Source: Haloechinothrix halophila YIM 93223 (lineage in GTDB: Bacteria > Actinomycetota > Actinomycetes > Mycobacteriales > Pseudonocardiaceae). Taken from it: a stretch of DNA of 64,000 nt. Positions within the stretch are counted from its first letter, which is position 1. The number at the start of each line of letters is the position of its first letter. Below are positions 41,015-49,285 of this stretch, one piece after another. The stretch covers positions 805,723-869,722 of the forward strand of contig NZ_KI632509.1 in NCBI RefSeq assembly GCF_000504245.1, written 5' to 3'. Position numbers and translations under genes: made by a program. The notes under the pieces were generated by a model. It saw only the letters and a list, made by a program, of their open reading frames with translations. It did no database searches and was not told the DNA's origin.

Positions 41015-41608
41015 TTACGTGGTCAGCTCAGCGCGGAGCATCTTCGCGGCGGCGTCTCGTGGGTCGGGTGAGATCTCGATCAGTGCGTTGACGACGGCGC
41101 CGTCGACCAGCGCGATCAGCCTCTCCAGCTCGGCGTCCGACACCGACATGCCGGAGCGGGACAGAATCTCGGCGAGCAGCGCGCGCAGCTCGGAGCCGAG
41201 CGTGCTCATCAGCGGGCGCAGGTACGGCCTGCGGCCGGTCGCGACCAGCCGTTCGTATCGGGACAACACGGACTCCGCGTCGGCAGCGGTGTCCGCGCGT
41301 TTCGAGCCGAGCAGCATGTCCAGCACCAGCTCGACGACGGTGTCGATACCTCGGTGTCGCCTCGCGAGCTCGTCGAGCTGCCGCCTGCCGCGTTCCAGCT
41401 CTTGCCGTCCCTGGCGCTCGACGACGGCGGTCACCAGGTCGTCGAGCGAGCTGAAGTAGTACGTGGTCGACGCCAGTGGCAGGCCGGCGCGCTCCGCGAC
41501 GGCCCGGTGCCGCACCGCGTCGAACCCGCCTTCGACGAGCAGCTGGGAACCCGCTTCAACGAGGGCGGCTCGACGTCGCTCTCCCTTGGGTGTGCTTGCT
41601 GTCGTCAT
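41015..41608 (-). CDS. TetR/AcrR family transcriptional regulator
   Basis: 197-aa repressor-type protein. The N-terminal helix-turn-helix spans about residues 10-55 (RRRAALVEAGSQLLVEGGFDAVRHRAVAERAGLPL then TTYYFSSLDDLVTAV). The C-terminal helices form the ligand/dimer domain, with DMLLGSKRADTAADAESVLSRYE near 95. Effector and targets unknown; nearest neighbours are purB (across repeat arrays) and a sigma-factor operon. No obvious inverted repeat lies immediately upstream. Confidence 0.9.
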   Translation of the reverse strand: MTTASTPKGERRRAALVEAGSQLLVEGGFDAVRHRAVAERAGLPLASTTYYFSSLDDLVTAVVERQGRQELERGRRQLDELARRHRGIDTVVELVLDMLLGSKRADTAADAESVLSRYERLVATGRRPYLRPLMSTLGSELRALLAEILSRSGMSVSDAELERLIALVDGAVVNALIEISPDPRDAAAKMLRAELTT

Positions 41609-41674
41609 GGCCGGATATCTTGCCAGCTCGTCCCGTCGTGGCTGGTTTCCGCCGTTCGCTCCGCACGCCGGATG

Positions 41675-42397
41675 TCACCGGGACGCCGCGATGGCGTCCG
41701 CGATGCGCTGCATGTCCGCGGCGAACGGCGCCGTCGATGACCCGCCGGTTGGCACGCTCGCCACGACAACGACGCCGCGGGACGCCGCGCGTGCGGTCGC
41801 TGCTGCCGTCGGAGTGGGCATCGTGATCGTCGTCGTGGTGCGATCCGGCACGTGCGCCACCATGACCAGGCCGGTCATATCGCCATCACTGACCCGGAAC
41901 GCGGCGTTACCGCCATCGGAACAGAGCCGCCCGGGAACGGCATCGTCAGGGACGACCGAAAGCTCGCCAGCGAGGGCGGTGGCGAGCTCTCGGTCGACCT
42001 CGTCGCACCTTGCGGTGCCGGTGATCCCTAGCTTGTCGGCCTCGGCCACAGCGGCGCCATCCCCCTGCTTGGACGGCTCCAACTGCGACTCTCGGGAATC
42101 ACCGTCCTCTAGACGCATGTCCTGCCGGTCGGGTTGCCCCGCATTTGGTTCCGCTTCCAGCTGAGCCGGCGCCGACGCCACCTCGTTGCTGCCCGAATCG
42201 GAAAACGGGCTGGTCACGCCGATGATCCCCGCTCCGCCGAGCACGACTGCCGTGATCGACGTCACCGCCGCGATGCGCATCCGGTGCCGCGCGGTCGCCC
42301 TGCGCGATGCCGCCGCGACGTCGTCGACGTCGAACGATGCGGGAGGCACGTCGTCGGCAGCGTCCTGGAACAGCCGCGTGAGCTCGCGCTCATCCAT
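41675..42397 (-). CDS. putative membrane-anchored partner of a SigE-family sigma factor
   Basis: 240-aa protein overlapping the sigma gene by 8 nt. The N-terminus (MDERELTRLFQDAADDVPP...DVAAASRRATARHR) is a cytoplasmic segment of about 40 residues. One membrane helix follows (about 42-62, IAAVTSITAVVLGGAGIIGV), then an acidic/Ser-rich outer linker and an extracellular domain with Cys residues (about 113 and 135). The layout is that of an anti-sigma-like or sensor protein, although no zinc-binding anti-sigma (HxxxCxxC) motif is present. Regulation of the sigma factor is inferred from coupling. Confidence 0.75.
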   Translation of the reverse strand: MDERELTRLFQDAADDVPPASFDVDDVAAASRRATARHRMRIAAVTSITAVVLGGAGIIGVTSPFSDSGSNEVASAPAQLEAEPNAGQPDRQDMRLEDGDSRESQLEPSKQGDGAAVAEADKLGITGTARCDEVDRELATALAGELSVVPDDAVPGRLCSDGGNAAFRVSDGDMTGLVMVAHVPDRTTTTITMPTPTAAATARAASRGVVVVASVPTGGSSTAPFAADMQRIADAIAASR

Positions 42398-42899
42398 GGA
42401 CGTTCACCTCCTCATCGAGCGCGTCCCGCAGTGCGGCGAGTCCGCGCGCGGTCTGGCTCTTCACCGTGCCCTCCGTGCAGCCGAGCGCCGTCGCCGTCGT
42501 TGCGACGTCGAGACCTTCGAAGTACCGCAGCACCAGCACCGCGCGTTGTCTCGGCGGCACCTCACGCAGCCCGGCGAGAAGCGCTTCGCGGGTGACGACC
42601 TGGGTGTCGAAGTTCGTCGCCGCGGGGGGCGGTTCCGGGACGTCGTCAACGAAGCGCTCCCTGCGCCACGGCCGCCGGGACTCGTCGATTACCGACCGGA
42701 CGAGCGTCCGGCGTACGTAGGCGTCCAGCGCGCCCTTGTCGCGAATCTTGCGCCATTTGCGGTGTACCGCGACGAACGCGAGTTGCGCCAGGTCGTCGGC
42801 CCGATGCCAGTCGCCACACAGCAGGTACGCGGTCCTGCGCACGGCTTCGCGTCGGTCCGTGAAGTACTTCGCGAACTCCTGTTCCTCCTGTTGATCCAC
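42390..42899 (-). CDS. SigE-family ECF-like RNA polymerase sigma factor
   Basis: 169-aa sigma-70 factor. Region 2 includes FAKYFTDRREAVRRTAYLLCGDWHRADDLAQLAFVAVHRKW (about residues 8-50). Region 4 (about 105-160) has VPPRQRAVLVLRYFEGLDVATTATALGCTEGTVKSQTARGL. This wording is typical of the actinobacterial SigE family named in annotation pipelines. Start GTG 42899 (VDQQEEQEFAKYF) is chosen; the frame upstream is not family-like. The downstream gene encodes its probable membrane partner and overlaps by 8 nt. Confidence 0.9.
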   Translation of the reverse strand: MDQQEEQEFAKYFTDRREAVRRTAYLLCGDWHRADDLAQLAFVAVHRKWRKIRDKGALDAYVRRTLVRSVIDESRRPWRRERFVDDVPEPPPAATNFDTQVVTREALLAGLREVPPRQRAVLVLRYFEGLDVATTATALGCTEGTVKSQTARGLAALRDALDEEVNVHG

Positions 42900-43075
42900 G
42901 CGCGGTGAGCTCCACTCTGTCCGGCATACCAGTAAGGACGTAGCGCGGCCGGTCCGGCGTTGCACGGCTGCCGAGGGCCATGAACAACACCGGTGTACCG
43001 TTCCAGGTCATCATCGGTATTGCCATCAACAACGCTGTGTGATGTGATCGAACTGTGACCTTCGCAGCGAGCGCC

Positions 43076-44122
43076 ATGATCGACCTTCGTTCCGATACCG
43101 TTACCCAGCCCGATGAACGCATGCGAGCGATCATGGCGGCAGCGGACGTCGCGGACAACGTCATCGACGTTGACCCCACGGTCCGCGCGCTGGAGGAACG
43201 CACGGCGGAACTGCTCGGCAAACCGGCGGCGCTGTGGACGCCGTCCGGCACCATGGCGAACCTGATCGCGCTGAGCACGCATCTGCGCAGGGGTGACAAG
43301 TTTCTCGCGCCGCGTGGCGCACACGTGCTGACCAACGAACTCGGCTCTGCCGCATGGCTGGCTGGCGGCATGCCGGAGCCGATCGACACCGATGCGGGGC
43401 CTGGCAGGCCATCGTCCGCCGCGATCCGGCGGCTGACCGCTGGTGCGAGGCAGGCGCCGTACTACATGTTGCGCACCACGCTGTTGTGCCTGGAGAACAG
43501 CCACAACGCCGCTGGTGGCGCCGTCACCCCACCTGACGAACACGCGCAGCTGGTGGCTACCGCGCGTGATGCCGGACTCGCGGTGCACCTGGACGGCGCG
43601 CGGCTGTGGAACGCCGCCGTCGCGCTCGACGTCCCGCCCGCCGCACTGACGGTGGGTACCGACACGGTGTCGGTGTGCTTCTCGAAAGGGCTCGGCGCGC
43701 CGATGGGCTCCGCCGTCGCGGGCAGCGTCGCGTTCATCGAACAGGCGCGGCGGATGCGGCAGATGCTGGGCGGCGGTGTGCGCCAGGGCGGCATCGTGGC
43801 CGCTGGCTGCCTGCACGCGCTGGACAATCTCGACGACCTCGCGGCGGATCACGCCAACGCCGAGCGGCTGGCATCCGGGCTGCGCGAGTTCGGCTGGGAC
43901 GTCGCGCAGCCGGAGACGAATATCGTGCTCGCCGGGGTCGCCGACGTGCCTGCCACGCTCACCGCACTGCGGGAGATCGGCGTGCTGGCGCTGCCGATGG
44001 CGGGCAGGGTCCGGTTTGTCACGCACCGGGACGTGACCACGGCGGAGATCGACGAGGTGCTGCGCCGCATCGGGGAAGAGCGTGCCCGCCGGGATCGGCG
44101 GCACGAGCCCGCGTCCGCGTAG
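43076..44122 (+). CDS. low-specificity L-threonine aldolase / beta-eliminating lyase
   Basis: 348-aa PLP enzyme of fold type I that cleaves threonine (or related beta-hydroxy amino acids) to glycine and an aldehyde. It begins MIDLRSDTVTQPDERM, the family hallmark. TPSGTMANLIA near residue 60, ENSHNAAGG near 143, HLDGARLWNA near 170 (Asp contacts PLP) and the PLP Lys in VCFSKGLGAPMGS near 205 are present. An in-frame GTG at 43055 would add seven residues; neither start has a good site. Divergent from the sigma gene. Confidence 0.92.
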   Translation: MIDLRSDTVTQPDERMRAIMAAADVADNVIDVDPTVRALEERTAELLGKPAALWTPSGTMANLIALSTHLRRGDKFLAPRGAHVLTNELGSAAWLAGGMPEPIDTDAGPGRPSSAAIRRLTAGARQAPYYMLRTTLLCLENSHNAAGGAVTPPDEHAQLVATARDAGLAVHLDGARLWNAAVALDVPPAALTVGTDTVSVCFSKGLGAPMGSAVAGSVAFIEQARRMRQMLGGGVRQGGIVAAGCLHALDNLDDLAADHANAERLASGLREFGWDVAQPETNIVLAGVADVPATLTALREIGVLALPMAGRVRFVTHRDVTTAEIDEVLRRIGEERARRDRRHEPASA

Positions 44123-44175
44123 GCCTGACATCGGCTGCGCCGGACCAGTCGTCTCCGGCGGCAGTGACGCGTGAG

Positions 44176-44349
44176 TCAGGAGCGGATCTGCTTGCGGTTC
44201 TCGCTGCCCTTGATGGCGCTGTACGCCGCAGTGGCCAGGAACGCCACGCCGCCGATCACGCCGAGCCAGAACAGGCCCTTGAGTACGAAGCCGATCACGG
44301 TGATGGCCAGCCACAGTGCGATCAGCCCGCCGACGATCTTCCAGAACAT
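44176..44349 (-). CDS. small hydrophobic membrane protein, 57 aa
   Basis: The start is ATG 44349 (MFWKIVGGLIALWLAI...), 6 nt after GGAGG; ATG 44355 would touch that site. Two membrane helices (about residues 4-22 and 24-42) are followed by a basic tail GSENRKQIRS. Similar 50-60-residue proteins with an FWK start occur widely in actinobacteria as hypothetical membrane proteins. Role unknown. It lies between the threonine aldolase (convergent) and the aminotransferase. Confidence 0.75.
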   Translation of the reverse strand: MFWKIVGGLIALWLAITVIGFVLKGLFWLGVIGGVAFLATAAYSAIKGSENRKQIRS

Positions 44350-44474
44350 GCGCATCCTCCGGTATGTGCGATGACTCCCGCCTCGTCGCTACCTCAACCC
44401 TGCCACCACATCCGGCGCGAAGCTCGGATTCCGTGCGAATCTCCGGGTTATTTCCGGGTCACCCGGTGAATCCC

Positions 44475-44556
44475 GACTTCGCCGGGCACCTTGCGCGATC
44501 CGCGCCTGATTTGATGGCGTTTGTCGGTTTCTCGCGGACAATTGCCCGGCGAAGTC
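44475..44556. repeat. 82-nt intergenic sequence with 13-bp perfect inverted ends
   Basis: GACTTCGCCGGGC (44475-44487) is the exact reverse complement of GCCCGGCGAAGTC (44544-44556), 56 nt apart, ending 8 nt from the aminotransferase stop. Similar in size to elements A and C but without shared sequence. Only one copy was seen. Confidence 0.6.
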
Positions 44557-44564
44557 ACCCGGGC

Positions 44565-45734
44565 TCATCCGCGCAGCACGGGCTCCAGCCGCCGCAGGCA
44601 TTCGGTGAGGTCGTCGGCGGACCCGGCGAACGAGAACCGCACGAACTTCCCGCCGTCCACCGGATCGAAGTCGACGCCCGGTGTGATCGCCACCCCGGTC
44701 TCGTCGAGCAGCCATTGGCACCAGCGCAGGCTGTCGGTGGTGAACTCGGAGACGTCGGCATAGGCGTAGAACGCGCCGTCCACCGGAGCGATTTTGTCGA
44801 TGCCCATGCGCGGCAGCCCGTCGAGCAGGATGTCGCGGTTCTCCCGATACCGCTCGACGTGGCTATCCAGTTCGGCGTAAGCGGCGTCTGTGAAGGCGTA
44901 CACCGCCGCGCGCTGCGACAACGCGGGCGCGCAGATGGTGAAGTTCCCGACCAGGACCTCGACCGCGCGGTGCAGCCGTTTCGGCACCAGCATCCAGCCG
45001 AGCCGCCAGCCGGTCATGCCGAAGTACTTGGAGAAAGAGCCAAGCACGATCGCCTCGCGTCCGTGCTGCCATGCGCTTACGTCGGCGTCCTCGGTGAAGG
45101 TGATGCCGTGGTAGATCTCGTCGCTGATCAACTGCACGCCGTGAGCCGCGCACCAGTCGGAGATCGCGGCCAGTTCGTCGGCGGCCAGCGTGGTTCCGGT
45201 GGGGTTGCTGGGGCTGGCGATGATCAGGCCGTCGATATCGCCGAGCTGGTCCAGTTGTGCCACGGTCGGCTGGAACCGGGTCGCCGCCCCCGTGGGGAAC
45301 TCGACGACCTCGCAGCCGAGCGCGGCGAGCAGATTGCGGTAGGCGGGGTAGCCGGGGCGGGCCATGGCGACCCGTGCGCCAGTGTCGAACGCGGCAAGGA
45401 ACGACAGCAGGAACCCTGACGACGATCCGGTCGTCACGATCACGTCGCCCGGGTCGACGGTGAAGCCGTAGCGGCGCGCGTAGTGGCCTGCGATGGCCTC
45501 GCGCAGCTCCGGGATACCGAGCTGTTCGGTGTAGCCGAGATCGCCCTCCGCCAGCGCGGTGCCCGCCGCGTCGAGCACCGACTTCGGCGCGCCAGCTGCC
45601 GGTTGTCCCGCGCACAACGAGACGACGTCGCCATGCGTGCGCTGCCGCGCTGATGCCGCGGCCAGCACCTCCATCACGTGAAACGGCGCGACGTCAGCGC
45701 GGACGGACGGACCGGGGAATGCGGGATGAGCCAT
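44565..45734 (-). CDS. class I/II pyridoxal-phosphate aminotransferase
   Basis: 389-aa aspartate-aminotransferase-superfamily enzyme. LCAGQPAAGAP near residue 40, GYTEQLGIPELREAIAGHY near 68, NPTGTTLAADEL near 175, the SDEIYHGI block with PLP-contact residues near 205 and the PLP Lys in GSFSKYFGMTGWRLGW near 232 are all visible, and the C-terminal Arg in KFVRFSFAG binds the substrate carboxylate. Substrate preference cannot be read from the sequence. It lies 51 nt downstream of espG on the same strand but is unlikely to belong to the secretion operon functionally. Confidence 0.92.
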   Translation of the reverse strand: MAHPAFPGPSVRADVAPFHVMEVLAAASARQRTHGDVVSLCAGQPAAGAPKSVLDAAGTALAEGDLGYTEQLGIPELREAIAGHYARRYGFTVDPGDVIVTTGSSSGFLLSFLAAFDTGARVAMARPGYPAYRNLLAALGCEVVEFPTGAATRFQPTVAQLDQLGDIDGLIIASPSNPTGTTLAADELAAISDWCAAHGVQLISDEIYHGITFTEDADVSAWQHGREAIVLGSFSKYFGMTGWRLGWMLVPKRLHRAVEVLVGNFTICAPALSQRAAVYAFTDAAYAELDSHVERYRENRDILLDGLPRMGIDKIAPVDGAFYAYADVSEFTTDSLRWCQWLLDETGVAITPGVDFDPVDGGKFVRFSFAGSADDLTECLRRLEPVLRG

Positions 45735-45785
45735 GCCCGGCAGCTTAGGAGGTCGCGATGTGCCGCGATTCGCACCGTCTCGCGA

Positions 45786-46565
45786 TTAGTGGTCGGCGTC
45801 GGTGTCGAGCAGCAACTCCCAGACACGCTCGGCGAGAAGGGCATTGTCCGCGGGGGCGACGGTGCACCAGTCCTCGCCGTCGCTGTTGCGCTCGACCGCC
45901 ATCAGATAGCGGCCCGCGTCGGTGTCGTGACAGGCGACGACATGGCTCGCGTGCTCCCGCACACCGGAACGGGTCACGCGCTCGACGCCGAACTGTCCTT
46001 TCGCGACCGTACCGAGCAGCATGCCCGCCAGTTCCTGCGCCGAGAACAGATCGAGACCACGATCTTGCAGCGCGCCGACGAGCGCGTGCGCGTCCCCGCG
46101 CGCTTGCACGGCCGCCTCGGTGAGCAGCGCGTGCGGCAGTGTGACCGACTGCCCGACCCCGGCAGGCAGATCGCCGGCCACCGACACCGCCGACTCGGCG
46201 AGGGTGTCCGCCCGCGCCGGGATGAGCCAGAACTCGTCGCCGTCGACGAGGCCGAGCACCGCGTCGTTTCCGCTGCTCGCGGCGAGGCCGTGAATCCGGT
46301 GTTCCGCCCACAGCCAGACGTCGACGCAGCGCTGCGGGTTGGCGAGCAACCCGAGCTGGTCGAGCAGCGTGCCTGCGACCCTGCGGTCGCGGGCGAGGCC
46401 ACGTCCCTCGAGTGCGGCCCACGCCTTGTCGACGAAATCGGCGCGTTCGGTGTGGGTCGTCCCCGGGCTTGGCACGCCCAGCGCGACATGCCGGGGTCCT
46501 AACCGCTCGGCTTCCCACACGACATCCAGTTCGAGCGTCGACAGCGAAACGGGGGTGTCGGTCAC
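45786..46565 (-). CDS. espG: ESX secretion-associated chaperone EspG
   Basis: 259-aa EspG-family protein. In mycobacteria EspG binds the tip of PPE proteins in PE-PPE dimers and keeps them soluble before type VII export. The typical opening SLSTLELDVVWEAERLGPRH, the central VDVWLWAEHR and the late GVREHASHVVACHDTDAGRYL regions match the actinobacterial family. Its ATG overlaps the stop of the PPE-like gene by 4 nt (46562-46565), placing chaperone and presumed client on one transcript. No ESX core gene (eccC, eccD, mycP) is in the window. Confidence 0.9.
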   Translation of the reverse strand: MTDTPVSLSTLELDVVWEAERLGPRHVALGVPSPGTTHTERADFVDKAWAALEGRGLARDRRVAGTLLDQLGLLANPQRCVDVWLWAEHRIHGLAASSGNDAVLGLVDGDEFWLIPARADTLAESAVSVAGDLPAGVGQSVTLPHALLTEAAVQARGDAHALVGALQDRGLDLFSAQELAGMLLGTVAKGQFGVERVTRSGVREHASHVVACHDTDAGRYLMAVERNSDGEDWCTVAPADNALLAERVWELLLDTDADH

Positions 46566-48205
46566 GGGCTGTCCTGCCTGTCGTCACGGTAGGCGTTGCT
46601 CGGGTCCTCACCGATGGTGTCGCGCGCGACCATCCGGTCATCGGCGAACAGGTCCGCGTCGTCGATGCCGTGGGTGCGCACCCGCGCGTCGGACGGAGCC
46701 TGCGGCGCGGCGTGCTCCAGATAGGCGGGCGTGTCCGGACCCGCATCGGGTTCGATCTCCGCGACGGCGTTCGCCTCGGCTTGGTCCTCGATGACGCCGA
46801 CGTCGAACTCGTGCCGGGAGGTCTGGTCGGTGTCGTCCGCGACGTCGTAGGGATTGCCGCGGCGTTCCCGGTCCGGTTCGGCGCTCATCGCACCAGCGAC
46901 AGCCGCGGCGCCGATGGCCGTCGCCGCGGCCGCGATGCCGTCTTCGTCCGCGACGGGTACCGCGGTCGTGACGTCTTGGCCCTGGGTGAGCGTGGTTTGT
47001 GGCTGGCCCTGCGCCGTCGCGCCGCTGAGCTTGCCCGTGGCGAGCAGCTCGGCGGTCTTGCCACCGCCGAGTGCGGTGGTGCCGCCAATCGGTGCGCTGG
47101 ACGCACCGGGACCGGACGTGCCCGGAACAGCCGTGACGCCGGGCGAGGCGCCACCGGAGCCACCCGCGCCGCTTGCGCCGAGCGAGTCCCCGGGCCCGTC
47201 CATCGTTGACGCGTGCTGCGCGCCGGATCTCCCCTCCACCGAGCCGGTCATCGGGTCGGTCACGCCGCCGATCGGCCCGGAACCGCCGGACCCGGACTCG
47301 CCGGAGCCACCCGAGTCGGACCCACCCGACGACGGCCGGCCACCGCCACCGGACTCCGAAGCAGAGCTACCTGAGCCCGAGTCACCCGATCCGGGTCCGC
47401 CAGGCCCGGAGCCGGAACCCCCCGTCCGGGCGCCACCCGACGGCGCGCCGCCCGTCGTCGTGTTCGGACCAGACGGCGATCCATCGGACGGCGGACCCGC
47501 GTTCACCGGGGCGGTCGGCAGCCCACCAGGGCGTCCGTCCGGCCCGGACACCGACTCCGCCGCTGCCGCCATCGTCTGGTACCCGGCCCCGGCCCCGGCG
47601 CCGGTGTCCGGCTGCGCGGGCGGCGGCTGACCGTGGTCGAGCACGATCGCGCCCGGCTCGCTGAGCTGCCTGACGCTGGCCAGCTCATCCGCGCAGGTGC
47701 TGGCGAGGTGGTTCAACGCGTCGACGGCCTGGTCGCGGGCGGCGCTCGCGGCGCGCACCTTGGCCGCGTGATCGGTCTCATGCCCGATGAGGTCGGCGAG
47801 AACGTCCATCGTGCCGAGGCCGTCGGCACCCTCCCGCAGCGTCCGCGAGTCCGGCAGCGTGTTCAGCGCGCGCTGGAACGCCTCGCTCAGTCCGAACGCG
47901 GCCTGCGACGATTCATTGATCTTGTCGGTGGCGTCCTCGGCGAAGTTCGCGCTGGTCATCATGACGTCCTGGGCGATCGTCGACGCCTCGCCGCGCCACT
48001 CGATCCCCAGCTTGCCGAGTTCGGCGCGCAGCGTGTCGTCGGTGTTGCGCAGCGCGGTGGCGACCCTGGCGAGCGCGTCGACCGCGTTCGACATGCTGCC
48101 GGTGCCGCGCCCCTCGCGGAGCAGGTCGATCTCGAGGGCGAGCATCCCCACGCTGTAACCCTCGAAGCGCAGTTGCCTGACCTTGTCGAGTGCGCTGGTG
48201 TGCAT
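46562..48205 (-). CDS. PPE/WXG-like putative type VII secretion substrate with low-complexity tail
   Basis: 547-aa protein. The first ~190 residues are helical, with a W70-R-G72 (WXG-type) turn near IEWRGEAS and long amphipathic helices before and after it, as in ESX substrates. Residues about 195-420 are Gly/Ser/Pro-rich and repetitive, presumably disordered. A hydrophobic Ala-rich segment (about 430-450) is followed by an acidic tail. Start ATG 48205 (MHTSALDKVRQLRFEGYSV). It has no classical signal peptide. EspG follows with a 4-nt overlap and a lipoprotein precedes by 5 nt. Confidence 0.78.
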   Translation of the reverse strand: MHTSALDKVRQLRFEGYSVGMLALEIDLLREGRGTGSMSNAVDALARVATALRNTDDTLRAELGKLGIEWRGEASTIAQDVMMTSANFAEDATDKINESSQAAFGLSEAFQRALNTLPDSRTLREGADGLGTMDVLADLIGHETDHAAKVRAASAARDQAVDALNHLASTCADELASVRQLSEPGAIVLDHGQPPPAQPDTGAGAGAGYQTMAAAAESVSGPDGRPGGLPTAPVNAGPPSDGSPSGPNTTTGGAPSGGARTGGSGSGPGGPGSGDSGSGSSASESGGGGRPSSGGSDSGGSGESGSGGSGPIGGVTDPMTGSVEGRSGAQHASTMDGPGDSLGASGAGGSGGASPGVTAVPGTSGPGASSAPIGGTTALGGGKTAELLATGKLSGATAQGQPQTTLTQGQDVTTAVPVADEDGIAAAATAIGAAAVAGAMSAEPDRERRGNPYDVADDTDQTSRHEFDVGVIEDQAEANAVAEIEPDAGPDTPAYLEHAAPQAPSDARVRTHGIDDADLFADDRMVARDTIGEDPSNAYRDDRQDSP

Positions 48206-48210
48206 GGCGT

Positions 48211-48810
48211 CTACCCCTTCCCCTGTAGCGCGCCGACCGCCGTGGTCGCTGCCTTCTCGGATAGCGCGCACGCGCGCTCGTGCGGTATCTCGTCCGGGTA
48301 GCTGGTGCCGAACCGCACCCGTAACGCCTGCCCCTGTGCGACGCCGACCACGACGTCGCAGTGGCCGTCGCGCTGCTCGCCGGGGAACACCCTGACGGCG
48401 GGAAACCCAGCGATGGTGATCGGCGTCGCGGCCATCGTGCCCGGCCGGGCCCGGTCGCCGGTGATCCAGTTCGCTACGCCGTCGCCTGGCATGGCCACGA
48501 CGTGCAGGTCGTAGACCGGTTCCAGCTGCTGCTGGGAGAGCACGCAGGTGGTGCCGTCCTTGCCGTTCCGGCGCTTCGGACGTTGTGTGATGCCGAGTTC
48601 GTTCAGTGCGCTCGCGCCGAACAGCGCGCACGGGTCGAGCCCGTCCACCCGCAGCTCGGCTGGCCGTTGCGGCAGCGAGGCGATGGAGTGCGCCGCGTCC
48701 TGCCGCGTCGTCTCGGGTGCTGGCGGCGCGGCATCCTGCCCGCCAGAACATCCGGCGAGCGTGACAGCGGTGATCATGGCCATCGCGACCGGTCCGTCAC
48801 CAGTGCGCAC
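48211..48810 (-). CDS. DUF3558-type lipoprotein in the T7SS operon
   Basis: 199-aa predicted lipoprotein. The start GTG 48810 is supported by GAGG 6 nt upstream and gives a signal peptide ending in L-A-G-C (Cys near residue 21); the later ATG 48783 would leave too short a signal. The mature protein has the DUF3558 layout: DGLDPCALFGASALNELGI, a CVLSQQQ strand, GFPAVRVFPGEQRDGHCDVVVGV and a final CALSEKAA helix, with Cys pairs. It overlaps the upstream PE-like gene by 14 nt. DUF3558 proteins recur beside T7SS substrates; role unknown. Confidence 0.82.
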   Translation of the reverse strand: MRTGDGPVAMAMITAVTLAGCSGGQDAAPPAPETTRQDAAHSIASLPQRPAELRVDGLDPCALFGASALNELGITQRPKRRNGKDGTTCVLSQQQLEPVYDLHVVAMPGDGVANWITGDRARPGTMAATPITIAGFPAVRVFPGEQRDGHCDVVVGVAQGQALRVRFGTSYPDEIPHERACALSEKAATTAVGALQGKG

Positions 48811-49201
48811 TGCGATCCTCGAACGCCGCCGCCGACGCCTCGTCGTCGAGTTGGTAGCGCTCGGCGGCCTCCCTGAGCCGGAGCGCGAGCTGGTGCAGCG
48901 TGCGCAGGTACGCCTTGGCCTGCGCGAGCTGCGAATCGTCGTTGTCGACGACGGCGGCATTCCACGCATCAGCCACGTAGCCGCTGACCTGGTTCTCCGA
49001 TGGCGGGTCGATGCGCATCGACAGCTCGTGCTCGATCAGCGCGGCGCTCAGTTCGTCCGCCTGGTCGGAGACGATCTTCGCGGCGGCGAGCACCTGGTCC
49101 GGATCGACCGTCAGGCGAGTGGTGCCGGTCGCGGCGAGCGTGGTGCCACCGATGCCCGTCAGCGGCGTGCCGCCGCTGTCCTGCTCGCTCGACGTTGACA
49201 T
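48797..49201 (-). CDS. PE/WXG100-like small T7SS substrate candidate
   Basis: 134-aa helical protein. After a Gly/Thr-rich start, two long helices (about 32-62 and 75-120) flank a loop containing PPSENQVSG. Near the C-terminus Y116-Q-L-D-D120 fits the YxxxD/E export motif found after the second helix of type VII substrates. It is first in a four-gene minus-strand operon (this gene, lipoprotein, PPE-like, espG), so it may be the partner of the PPE-like protein. No signal peptide. Call rests on architecture, motif and context. Confidence 0.72.
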   Translation of the reverse strand: MSTSSEQDSGGTPLTGIGGTTLAATGTTRLTVDPDQVLAAAKIVSDQADELSAALIEHELSMRIDPPSENQVSGYVADAWNAAVVDNDDSQLAQAKAYLRTLHQLALRLREAAERYQLDDEASAAAFEDRSAHW

Positions 49202-49285
49202 ACCGCGAACCCCCTGCGCCTACGGACGGTAGCCGGACACCTTCGCCAAGCGAGGTTACCAAGCTCGCGCCCCTGCTGGGACCGG

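Noticed and set aside
44475-44556. Inverted-end element as a rho-independent terminator of the aminotransferase gene
   Set aside because: The 56-nt loop is too long for a usual terminator and there is no T-run, so it was listed as a repeat.
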